Shown one piece after another: positions 44,151 through 52,340 of a DNA stretch of 64,000 nucleotides. Each line of letters starts with the position of its first letter. Position 1 is the stretch's first letter. The notes beneath the pieces are model-generated. The model had not been told where the DNA came from. It made no database searches and saw only the letters and a program-made list of their open reading frames with translations. Made by a program: the position numbers and the translations under genes. Origin of the DNA: CAVQZA01 sp963718355 (lineage in GTDB: Bacteria; Actinomycetota; Thermoleophilia; Gaiellales; Gaiellaceae); the NCBI GenBank assembly GCA_963718355.1, contig CAVQZA010000020.1:1-64000 (forward strand), written 5' to 3'.

Positions 44151-44805
44151 TTCCGGTAGGCACGACCTCCGCGAGCCAGGCGCGCACTGCGGCCGCAACG
44201 GCATCGAGGCCCGTCCGCAGGCTGTGGTCTCCGGGCACGAGCGCGACGATGCGGCCGGGTGCAGCGGGCGGGATCCCGAACGGGTCGCTCTCTCCTTGCA
44301 CGACGAGGACAGGAACACGCACGGCGTCGAGCTCGGGGAGGCGGCTCGTCGCAGGTGGTCGCGGCGGCCGGCGAGGCGGTTGGAGCGGAAACGCGAGGCA
44401 CAGGACGGCGACGGCGCCCGCCGCCTCGGCGCTGCGGCAGGCGACGCGAGCGCCCAGCGAGCGCCCACCCACTAGCAGCGGCAGCCCGTGCAGCTCGGAC
44501 ACGGCGAGCCGTTCGAGCACAGCGGCCCAGGCCGCATCGAGCTGGGCCGCCGGAGCGGGCGCCCGCCGCCCGGCGACCCGGTAGGGCTGCTCCACCAGCG
44601 CGACCGTGAGCCCTTCCTCCTGGGCAACTCCTGTGACTGTCACGAGATCCGGCGCGCCGATGCCTCCGCCGGCGCCGTGGCCGAGCACAAGAGCCGCCCG
44701 TGCCCCGGCTGCGAGGTGGAGATGGACGCGGGCCGGACCATGCGGCGTGTCGACCTCGAGCAGGCGCGCCTCTCCTAGACGGGCTTCGGGCCCTTGCCGT
44801 CCCAC
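44146..44805 (-). CDS. Alpha/beta-fold hydrolase (KANL3/Tex30-like, dienelactone-hydrolase-like)
   Basis: 219 residues. ALVLGHGAGGGIG, nucleophile elbow VGGRSLGARVA, VVQGESDPFG (Asp) and VPGDHSL (His) give a full triad in the order of small predicted hydrolases of this group. Substrate unknown. The start is uncertain: ATG 44805 lies 31 bp inside the upstream nuclease gene without a ribosome site, whereas CTG 44763, preceded by GGAGAGG, would begin directly at LLEVDTPHGPA. Confidence 0.7.
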   Translation of the reverse strand: MGRQGPEARLGEARLLEVDTPHGPARVHLHLAAGARAALVLGHGAGGGIGAPDLVTVTGVAQEEGLTVALVEQPYRVAGRRAPAPAAQLDAAWAAVLERLAVSELHGLPLLVGGRSLGARVACRSAEAAGAVAVLCLAFPLQPPRRPPRPPATSRLPELDAVRVPVLVVQGESDPFGIPPAAPGRIVALVPGDHSLRTGLDAVAAAVRAWLAEVVPTGR

Positions 44806-45134
44806 GGGACGGCGTGCCCGGCGGCCATCATCGCCGCGGCGAAGTCATGCGGATCGGCGAGGTTGTACTGGATCGACGCGTCGACGCGGCCGCCGAACTT
44901 GTCCCAGCCGTAGCTGACCACGCGAACCGGCATTCCGGGGGTCAGGAGCGTCTGTGCGAAGTCGCGCGCCGCCTTGCCCGCCGCGGTCGAGAGCTCGGGC
45001 GCGTTGATCCCCATCACCCTGACCCGCGCGTAGATCGAGAGGTCGAAGCCCGCGTCGAGCTTCACGTAGATCGTGTCTCCGTCGTGGACCGAATCGACCA
45101 CACCGGGGTACGGGCCGAAGGCGGCATCAGCCAT
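44775..45134 (-). CDS. Staphylococcal-nuclease-like (SNase) domain protein
   Basis: 119 residues. VDSVHDGDTIYVKLD and ARVRVMGINAPELS are the OB-fold and active-site segments of SNase domains (Asp and Arg of the calcium/phosphate site). The C-terminal catalytic Arg/Glu part is short (VVSYGWDKFGGRVDASI). No signal peptide. It may act on nucleic acid in the cytoplasm or be a degenerate binding domain. ATG 45134 begins cleanly (MADAAFGPYPGVV). Confidence 0.75.
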   Translation of the reverse strand: MADAAFGPYPGVVDSVHDGDTIYVKLDAGFDLSIYARVRVMGINAPELSTAAGKAARDFAQTLLTPGMPVRVVSYGWDKFGGRVDASIQYNLADPHDFAAAMMAAGHAVPWDGKGPKPV

Positions 45135-45155
45135 CGCAGGATGGTATCGCCCGAA

Positions 45156-45190
45156 GGCCCGCGGGGGAACCCTGCGCTCCCCCGCGGGCC
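45156..45190 (-). terminator. Terminator after the Ig-like protein gene
   Basis: GGCCCGCGGGGGA (45156-45168) pairs with TCCCCCGCGGGCC (45178-45190), a 13-bp GC stem 18 bp beyond the minus-strand stop. No long U-tract. Confidence 0.65.
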
Positions 45191-45207
45191 GGGCATGCCG
45201 TGCTGGG

Positions 45208-46305
45208 CTACGGCGTGTGGGTTGCGACCTGCACGAGCCTGGTGCCGGAGATCCCGGCCAGCGTCGGGTCGCCCGAGCGGTACGCCTTGACGAAGAACTG
45301 GACGCTGTACCCGTTCTTGATCGGGAAGTCCGACCGCGGCGTGATGCTGTACGTCACCTTTCCGTTGCCGTCCGTCGGGGCATCCGTCGGGGTCGAGGTC
45401 ACGATCGGGGTGGAGCGGAAGAAGACCAGCGCGCCCTTGACGAGCCGGCCCTTCGTGTCCTTGACGGTGATCGTCACCCTGATCGGCACGCTCCGAGACG
45501 TGACCGGGTTCGGGTTGAACACGACCGAGTCGACGATCAGCCGCTCACCGGCAGGCCCGACGTCGCTGACCGGGACGGCGTTCCCGGTGCCGCCGCCGCC
45601 GCCGCCTCCTCCGCCGCCGGTGTCCTTGACGACCGCGGTGGTATCGGAGAGGCCGTACGTCTGGCCGGCGCTGTTCTTCGCGATCACCTTCACGCGGATC
45701 CGCTTGCCGACGTCCGACTTCGCGACCGTGTAGGTCGTACCCGTCGCGCCGTTGTCCGCGCAGGAGGTGACATCCGCGTTGCAGGCCTGCCAGCGGATCG
45801 TGTAGTTGATCGGCTGGGTTCCCTGCCACGTGCCGCGTGTCGCCGTCAGCTGCTCGGCGACGACGGCACTGCCGGACACGGTCGGCGAGCCGGTCTCCAC
45901 GGGCGCCTTCGAGTTGCCGGGGACCTCGGCGGTCGCGTTCGCCCGCGCGGTCGCCTTGCCGTCCGAGTTCGACGCCGTCACGTCGAGACGGAGCGTGTGC
46001 GTCTCGTCGGCCGTGACGACGGTGTAGGTGGTGCCCGTCGCATTGGTGATCTTCTTGCAGTTGAGACCGGTGTTGTCGCACCGAAGCCACTGGTAGGCGT
46101 AGTCGAGCGGCGTAGTCCCAGTCCACGAGCCCTTGTTTGCGGTGAGAATCGTATTGATCTTGATCGGGTACACGTAGGTGATGCTCGGCTCTTGCGAGTT
46201 CGCCGGTGCCGCCTCGCTCCGGCCCGTCGCGCTCGTAGCGGCGAGCAACGCCACGAGCACTGCGAGTCCGACCAGCGCTGCCACGATCCTGGGTCTGCGG
46301 TGCAT
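45208..46305 (-). CDS. Secreted Ig-like/Fn3-like repeat protein
   Basis: 365 residues. The start ATG 46305 has GGAGGGGGATGGACGG upstream and opens a signal peptide (RIVAALVGLAVLVALLAATSATG). Two related beta modules follow: KGSWTGTTPLDYAYQWLRC...LNCKKITNATGTTYTV and RGTWQGTQPINYTIRWQAC...TSCADNGATGTTYTV, each with a Cys pair. A ten-Gly linker then leads to a third beta domain ending in KAYRSGDPTLAG. This W-x-x-C/GATGTTYTV module is abundant in Thermoleophilia surface proteins. Likely cell-surface or secreted; ligand unknown. Confidence 0.75.
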   Translation of the reverse strand: MHRRPRIVAALVGLAVLVALLAATSATGRSEAAPANSQEPSITYVYPIKINTILTANKGSWTGTTPLDYAYQWLRCDNTGLNCKKITNATGTTYTVVTADETHTLRLDVTASNSDGKATARANATAEVPGNSKAPVETGSPTVSGSAVVAEQLTATRGTWQGTQPINYTIRWQACNADVTSCADNGATGTTYTVAKSDVGKRIRVKVIAKNSAGQTYGLSDTTAVVKDTGGGGGGGGGGTGNAVPVSDVGPAGERLIVDSVVFNPNPVTSRSVPIRVTITVKDTKGRLVKGALVFFRSTPIVTSTPTDAPTDGNGKVTYSITPRSDFPIKNGYSVQFFVKAYRSGDPTLAGISGTRLVQVATHTP

Positions 46306-46339
46306 CCGTCCATCCCCCTCCGGTTGTGTGACCGGAACG

Positions 46340-47722
46340 CTAGCGCGTGCCGACGCGGAGACCCAGGAGATTCGGCAGCCCGGCGCCAAGCCGGGCCACG
46401 AACGGAGCGCGTCCTCCGTCCTCGTCGGCTCGCTCCACTGCGATCACCGAAGCGCGCACGATCCCGCCCCCGATCCGGCGAAACGGCTCGGGCGGGAGAC
46501 CCGGAACGGAGCGATGCACGAGCGGTAGGGCGGCCCATCGGTCGTCGAGCCCCAGCGCGAGCGAGGCGAGGATCTGGCCGCCGAGCCAGCTCGGCCCGGC
46601 TCCGTTCCCCGTATAGCCGGCGCCGAAGTGGACGCGCTGCCCCGGAACGGTGCCGAAGAACGGCAGGTGGTCGGAGGACACGTCGATCGGGCCGCCCCAG
46701 GCGCGCTCGATCCGAGCCTCGGCGAGCGCGGGGAGGAGGCGCCGGAGGCCCGCCGCGGCCGTCTCGGCGCTCAGGCGGTCGCGGTCGAAGCGCCCGTCGA
46801 CGCCACGGAACCCGATCGGCCCTGTGGCGCTGCCCATGGCCACGCGCCCGTCGGTCGTGGTGCGGAAGTAGTGGATGAAGATCCGCGCGTCGACGATCGC
46901 CTCGCCTCCCGTCCAGCCGAGCTCGGCGACCAGCTCCGGAACGGGCTCGGTGAGCACGATCGTGCTTCCGAACGGCGTGAGGTGCGGCCGCAGCGGCCGC
47001 CACGACGCGCCCCACGCGCCGGTCGCGACGACCACCTCGGCCGCGGCGACCGAACCACGCGCGGTCTCGAGCCGCCCGTCCGAAAGCCGCGTCACCGGCG
47101 AGCGCTCGTGGATGCTGACGCCCGCATCGAGCGCCGCCTGGCGCAACGCCAGCGCGAGGCGCGCGGGCTGGATCGTCGCGCACTCGCGGCAGAACGCAGC
47201 GCGCCGGAAGACGGGCGAGGCGACCCGCGCCGCAACCGCCTCGCGGTCGAGCGGCACGCACTCCTCCGGCGCGCCGAGCGATCGCGCGAGCTCGACCTCG
47301 TGTGCGACCGCCTCCTCCTGCCGCTCGGTGGTCGCGACCGTGAGCATTCCGCCCTCGCGGAGCCAGACGTCGACGCCGCGCGCCTCCGCGAAGGCCCGAA
47401 CCCCCGGCACGATCTCCTCGCCGGCGCGACACAGCTCGAGCGCCGCCTCGCGGCCGAAGCTGGAGACCACGCGGGGCAGGGCGCCCCAGTACCCGTGCAG
47501 GAAGCCGCCGTTGCGCCCGCTCGGCCCGTGCCCGCAGGTCTCGGCCTCGAGCAGGACGACGTCGAGCGACGGCTCCCGCTCCTTCAGCGCGAGCGCGGTC
47601 CAGAGCCCGGTGTAGCCACCGCCGGCGATCGCGACGTCCGCGCGGGTCTCGCCCTCGAGCGGAGGCGCCTCCTCGGGTACGCCGCCCGCCTCGTCGAGCC
47701 ACCAGGCGCGGCCGAGCTCCAC
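46340..47722 (-). CDS. FAD-dependent amine/amino-acid oxidase (DAO family, PuuB-like)
   Basis: 460 residues. FAD-binding motif VAIAGGGYTGLWTALALKERE near residue 30, GHGPSGRNGGFLHGYWG typical of gamma-glutamylputrescine oxidase and glycine-oxidase relatives, then ECATIQPARLALALRQAALDAGV, VVVATGAWGAS and a C-terminal GPIDVSSDHLPFFG. It probably oxidises an amine or N-methyl group with oxygen and releases peroxide. ATG 47722 is near the kinase stop (12 bp), so it may be the downstream gene of that operon. Confidence 0.85.
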   Translation of the reverse strand: MELGRAWWLDEAGGVPEEAPPLEGETRADVAIAGGGYTGLWTALALKEREPSLDVVLLEAETCGHGPSGRNGGFLHGYWGALPRVVSSFGREAALELCRAGEEIVPGVRAFAEARGVDVWLREGGMLTVATTERQEEAVAHEVELARSLGAPEECVPLDREAVAARVASPVFRRAAFCRECATIQPARLALALRQAALDAGVSIHERSPVTRLSDGRLETARGSVAAAEVVVATGAWGASWRPLRPHLTPFGSTIVLTEPVPELVAELGWTGGEAIVDARIFIHYFRTTTDGRVAMGSATGPIGFRGVDGRFDRDRLSAETAAAGLRRLLPALAEARIERAWGGPIDVSSDHLPFFGTVPGQRVHFGAGYTGNGAGPSWLGGQILASLALGLDDRWAALPLVHRSVPGLPPEPFRRIGGGIVRASVIAVERADEDGGRAPFVARLGAGLPNLLGLRVGTR

Positions 47723-47734
47723 GCGTCTAACGTA

Positions 47735-49117
47735 CTACGCGCGGAGCAGAACCTCGACTGCGGTGCCGCGCCCCATCTCGGAACGCACCTCGACGCCGCC
47801 GTCGATCGCAGCCGCACGGGCGCGGATGTTCTTCAGCCCCTGTCCCGCGGCCGTTTCGACGCCGTCGAAGCCCTGGCCGTCGTCGGTGACGGTGACGTGC
47901 CGCTGGCCGTTCCGCTCGCCGATCCGCACCTCGGCGCGGGTCGCATTCGCGTGCTTGCGGACGTTGCCGAGCCCCTCCTGGACGATCCGGAAGACCTCGA
48001 TCTGCTCGTCCGGCGCGAGGCGGATGCCCGGATCGATCTCGACGTCGACCGCGAGGTTCCCGTCGGCAGTGAGAAACTCGACGTAGCGGCGGATCGCCGC
48101 ATCGAACGGAGCCGTGCCGCCCGCGGACGAGAGCGCGAGCACGGCAAAGCGCGCCTCCCGCTGCGCCGCAAGGGTCGCCTCCTTCAGCTTCGGAATGATC
48201 TTCTCGGACGGCGCGCCTCCCTCGAGCATGCTCGCGTGCGTGGAGATCGCGAAGAGGTACTGCGCGAGACCGTCGTGGATCTCCCGCGCAAGGCGCGCGC
48301 GCTCGTCGGCGACCGCGCGCCCGAACTCGGCCGAGCGGATCGCACGCCACACGCCGATCAGCAGGACGCCGTAGCTGAGCAGGATCAGGAAGTCGCCCTC
48401 CGTGACGTAGTCACTGGAGACCAGCGGCGTGAAGACGTAGTGGAGCTCCGCGAAGAGCGTCAGCGTCGCGGCGAGCGCGAGCCAGCGGTCGAGGTCCTCG
48501 CCGTGCTGCCAGAACCGGTACCCGAAGCCGACCATCGCGAGCAGGCTCAGCATCGCCTGGATCGCAAGCACGCTCATCAGCCATGGCGGCGCGTCGGCCG
48601 CGGTGTAGGAGAGGAGCGTCGGCAGCGTCGGGCCCATCCAGCGGCAGAAGAGCCAGATCGCGAGGACGAGCAGCGCGAAGCCGGCGAGCGCGTTCACCAT
48701 GGCGCGCTCGCGCGCGTTGATGCGGCCGCGGGCCCAGGGCGCGTAGGCGATCAGAGCCCAGCCGACGAGCCGGCAGCCGAGCCGCGCCCACGCCTCCGTG
48801 GGGTGGACTTCCGCGCCGCCGAGCACCGGCATGATCGAGAAGCAGGCCGTCCCGAGCGCGAGGACGGTGAAGCCGGAGCACAGCGCGAGATCGAGCTTGC
48901 GCCCTTCGACCGAGAACCGGACGCCGGCGAGCGCCGCGACCAGGGTCGCCGCGAGCGCGACGAGCGTGTCGAGCACGAGCCGCGCCTCGGGCAGCTGCCA
49001 GGTCGTGCGCAGCACGGGGTTGCTGACGAAGAGCGCCAGGCCGGCGCCGAGCAGCGAGACCAGAAGGATCTGGCTGATCGCCCATGCCCGGAAGGTGTCC
49101 TCGCTTGCGCGTCGCAC
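47735..49117 (-). CDS. Membrane sensor histidine kinase (NarL-partner class)
   Basis: 460 residues from GTG 49117, preceded by AAGGGAAGA. About eight membrane helices (first ISQILLVSLLGAGLALFV) make a membrane-embedded sensor with no large extracellular domain. HisKA_3 follows: DERARLAREIHDGLAQYLFAIS contains the phosphorylated His. The ATPase domain shows LGNVRKHANATRAEV, DDGQGFDG and GQGLKNIRARAAAIDGGVEV. It is divergent from its likely partner regulator by 46 bp. Signal unknown. Confidence 0.9.
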   Translation of the reverse strand: MRRASEDTFRAWAISQILLVSLLGAGLALFVSNPVLRTTWQLPEARLVLDTLVALAATLVAALAGVRFSVEGRKLDLALCSGFTVLALGTACFSIMPVLGGAEVHPTEAWARLGCRLVGWALIAYAPWARGRINARERAMVNALAGFALLVLAIWLFCRWMGPTLPTLLSYTAADAPPWLMSVLAIQAMLSLLAMVGFGYRFWQHGEDLDRWLALAATLTLFAELHYVFTPLVSSDYVTEGDFLILLSYGVLLIGVWRAIRSAEFGRAVADERARLAREIHDGLAQYLFAISTHASMLEGGAPSEKIIPKLKEATLAAQREARFAVLALSSAGGTAPFDAAIRRYVEFLTADGNLAVDVEIDPGIRLAPDEQIEVFRIVQEGLGNVRKHANATRAEVRIGERNGQRHVTVTDDGQGFDGVETAAGQGLKNIRARAAAIDGGVEVRSEMGRGTAVEVLLRA

Positions 49118-49163
49118 TCTTCCCTTGTCGGCAGAACTGCCCGTGCCGATAAGAGGTAGACAC

Positions 49164-49808
49164 ATGGCCAACCGGATCCTCATCGTCGACGACCACCCGC
49201 TGACGCGCGACGCGCTCGCGTCGCTGCTCGAGCAGCACGGCTTCGACGTGGTCGGCCAGGCCACCGACGGCGAGTCGGCGATCGAGCAGGCGCGCTCCCT
49301 CGCGCCCGACATCATCCTGCTCGACCTCTCGATGCCCGGCCTCGACGGGCTCTCGGCGTTGCCGCGCCTGCGCGACGCGGCGCCGGAGTGCGAGGTCGTC
49401 GTCCTCACCGCCTCGGGCACGGAGGACAATCTGCTCGCCGCGGTCCGTGGCGGCGCGGCGGGCTACCTGCTGAAGAGCGAGCCGCCCGAGCGGATCGTCG
49501 AGTTTCTCCACGGCGTCGAGCACGGTGAGGCGGCGCTGTCCGGCGCGGTCGCTCGCCGGCTGCTCGATCAGGTGCGGGACGGCGGCGGGCGCGACACCGG
49601 TGTGCCGGACTCGATCGCCGAGGCGCTGTCGGCCCGCGAGCTCGAAGTGCTGTTGCTGCTCGACGAGCACCTCGGCACCGACGAAATCGCGACGCGGCTG
49701 TTCATCTCGGAGCACACCGTCCGCTCGCATGTGAAGAGCCTGCTCCACAAGCTCGGCGTCTCCTCGCGCCGCGAGGCGCTCGAAGCCCTCGCACAGGCCC
49801 GTGCGTGA
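49164..49808 (+). CDS. NarL/FixJ-type response regulator
   Basis: 214 residues. Receiver: DD at residues 9-10, phospho-acceptor D54 (IILLDLSMPG), a Thr in VVLTASG and Lys in GYLLKSE. Output: LuxR helix-turn-helix LSARELEVLLLLDEHLGTDEIATRLFISEHTVRSHVKSLLHKLGV. ATG 49164 follows AAGAGG. Almost certainly the partner of the divergent kinase; targets unknown. Confidence 0.92.
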   Translation: MANRILIVDDHPLTRDALASLLEQHGFDVVGQATDGESAIEQARSLAPDIILLDLSMPGLDGLSALPRLRDAAPECEVVVLTASGTEDNLLAAVRGGAAGYLLKSEPPERIVEFLHGVEHGEAALSGAVARRLLDQVRDGGGRDTGVPDSIAEALSARELEVLLLLDEHLGTDEIATRLFISEHTVRSHVKSLLHKLGVSSRREALEALAQARA

Positions 49809-49947
49809 CTCACCCATTTTGGGTGACTCACATTCACCAGCGTAGGGTCATGAGGAACCGGCGGGGTGCGACGATAACTTGACCATAAGCTCCTCGGTTT
49901 CCCTCCTGTGGAGGGGCCGGAGCGGTGGCGAAAGTGGCGATTTACCA

Positions 49948-49978
49948 AGTACGGGCGGCCCTCATGGCCGCCCGTACT
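49948..49978. terminator. Bidirectional terminator hairpin
   Basis: AGTACGGGCGGCC (49948-49960), loop CTCAT, and its complement (49966-49978). It lies two bases from the minus-strand deacetylase stop and 140 bp after the regulator gene, so it can end transcription from both sides. Confidence 0.7.
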
Positions 49979-49980
49979 GG

Positions 49981-50816
<836 letters not shown>

Positions 50817-50820
<4 letters not shown>

Positions 50821-51638
50821 GACGTCGATAGCGAGGCGATTCGGTCGGCGAGACGGGTCAGGCCGAGCTCGCGCGCCCACTCGGCGCCCTCGGCAAACCG
50901 GGGCGCCTGGCCTGCGAGCGGCGGGAGCGGCGCGGTCGGATCGAGCGTGGCGAGGCGCAGGTAGAGGCGCAGCGCGTCGGCCTCGGCGTCGAAGCGCCCC
51001 GCCGCGAGCGACGCCTCCAGCGAGCCGTACTGAGCGAGCACATCCGCAGCGCGCTTTGCCCCGACGCCTCGTGCGCCCGGCAGCTTGTCCGAAGGATCGC
51101 CGCGCAGTGCAATGAAGTCGGGCACCTGCGCAGGCTCGATGCCGTACCGCTCCCGCACGCCGGCCGGATCGATCCGCGCCGGCGGCTCGCCGCCCTTGAC
51201 CGGCTGGAGGATCGTCACGCGCTCGCTGACGAGCTGGTAGGCGTCACGGTCGGAAGTGGCGACGAGCACCGGCCCGTCCGTCGACGCAGCCGCCGCTGCG
51301 AGGAAGTCGTCCGCCTCGTAGCCCGGAGCCTTCGCCGAGGCGAACCCCAGCGCCGTGGGCAGCTCCGGGAGCAGGTCGAGCTGCTCGAGCAAATCCGCGT
51401 CGAACTCGCGCCCGCTCTGGTAGCTCGGAAACTCGGTGTTGCGGTAGGTCGGCGAGCCGAGCGAGTCCCAGCCGACGACCACCACCGCAGGCCGCTCGTC
51501 CTGCCACAGCCGCAGCAGCATCATCCCGAAGCCGGTGATCGCGCCGTCGGGCCGACCACCCTCGCGCCGGAAGGTCTTCGGCATCCCGTGGTAGGCGCGG
51601 TGCGCGAACGAGTCGCCGTCGATCGCGAGCAGCGTCAC
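50817..51638 (-). CDS. 5'-3' exonuclease (Pol I N-domain/FEN-like)
   Basis: 273 residues. TLLAIDGDSFAHRAYHGMP, VVVGWDSLGS, GYEADDFLAAAAAS and VATSDRDAYQLV supply the metal-binding Asp set. The helix-three-turn-helix (DFIALRGDPSDKLPGARGVGAKRAADVL) binds DNA. Such stand-alone enzymes remove flaps or RNA primers. GTG 51638 overlaps the acyltransferase stop (GTGA). Confidence 0.9.
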
Positions 51639-52264
51639 GCGATCTCCGCCTCCATCGCCTCGATCGACGCCATCAGCCGGTCGGTCGCGACCCCTGCCGC
51701 CTCGTGCTCCTCGAGCCCGCGCAGGTCGTCCATCGACACCGGGGGCCCGTAGCGCACGCGCACCTTGCCGAACCGCGCGAGCCGGTCGGTGCCGGAGATC
51801 GCCGCGGGCACGAGCGGGACGCCCGCCTCGAGCGCGATCCGCGCCGCGCCGGTGTGAGCACGCGCCACGCGCGTCTTGTTCAGGCCCTTCTTGCGGCGCG
51901 TCCCCTCCGGGAACATCACCACGGCGTCGCCTTGCCGCGCGAGCTCGACCGCCGTCTCCATCGCCTTCGTGTCGCGCTCGCCGCGCTTCACCGGGAAGCC
52001 GCCGCCGGCGTCGATCACGTACTTCATCGGCCACCAGTACAGCTCCGACTTGGCCATGTGACGCAGGTAGTGCTTGCTGCCGATCGCGACGCCGAGCGGC
52101 CACGGGTCGAAATTCGACACATGGTTCGCAGAGAGCACGAAGCCGCCCGTGGCCGGGATGTTCTCGAGGCCGTCGACCTTCAGCCGGTACGGCCCGTACA
52201 TCAGCGGCTTGGCCGCGTTCACCACGAAGCGGTAGAAGAGCGACGGCCGGTCGCGCTTTTGCAT
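51635..52264 (-). CDS. 1-acyl-sn-glycerol-3-phosphate acyltransferase (PlsC family)
   Basis: 209 residues. Catalytic motif NHVSNFDP (H-x4-D) and FPEGTRRKKG (phosphate binding) are intact, with GGGFPVKRGERD (block II) and VPLVPAAISGT (block IV). It acylates lysophosphatidate in phospholipid synthesis at the membrane surface. ATG 52264 opens a basic N-terminus (MQKRDRPSLFYRFVV). Divergent from the topoisomerase gene by 75 bp. Confidence 0.9.
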   Translation of the reverse strand: MQKRDRPSLFYRFVVNAAKPLMYGPYRLKVDGLENIPATGGFVLSANHVSNFDPWPLGVAIGSKHYLRHMAKSELYWWPMKYVIDAGGGFPVKRGERDTKAMETAVELARQGDAVVMFPEGTRRKKGLNKTRVARAHTGAARIALEAGVPLVPAAISGTDRLARFGKVRVRYGPPVSMDDLRGLEEHEAAGVATDRLMASIEAMEAEIA

Positions 52265-52325
52265 CCACCAAGTATCAAGGGAGTGACGTCTCCGTGCCGA
52301 ACGTAGTCAGCCGACACCCCTTCGC

Positions 52326-52340
52326 TATGGTGTTTACACG
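52326..52340 (+). promoter_or_regulatory. -10 element placing a leaderless start for the topoisomerase gene
   Basis: TATGGT (52326-52331) ends eight bases before the GTG at 52340, so transcription would begin at or one to two bases before the start codon. No Shine-Dalgarno precedes the GTG. Confidence 0.5.

Noticed and set aside
45580..45625. GGC/GCC-repeat low-complexity tract
   Set aside because: It encodes the poly-Gly linker of the Ig-like protein; not an independent element.
46628..49159. Plus-strand open frame of ~843 codons
   Set aside because: Antisense to the FAD oxidase and histidine kinase; no domain and strongly biased composition.
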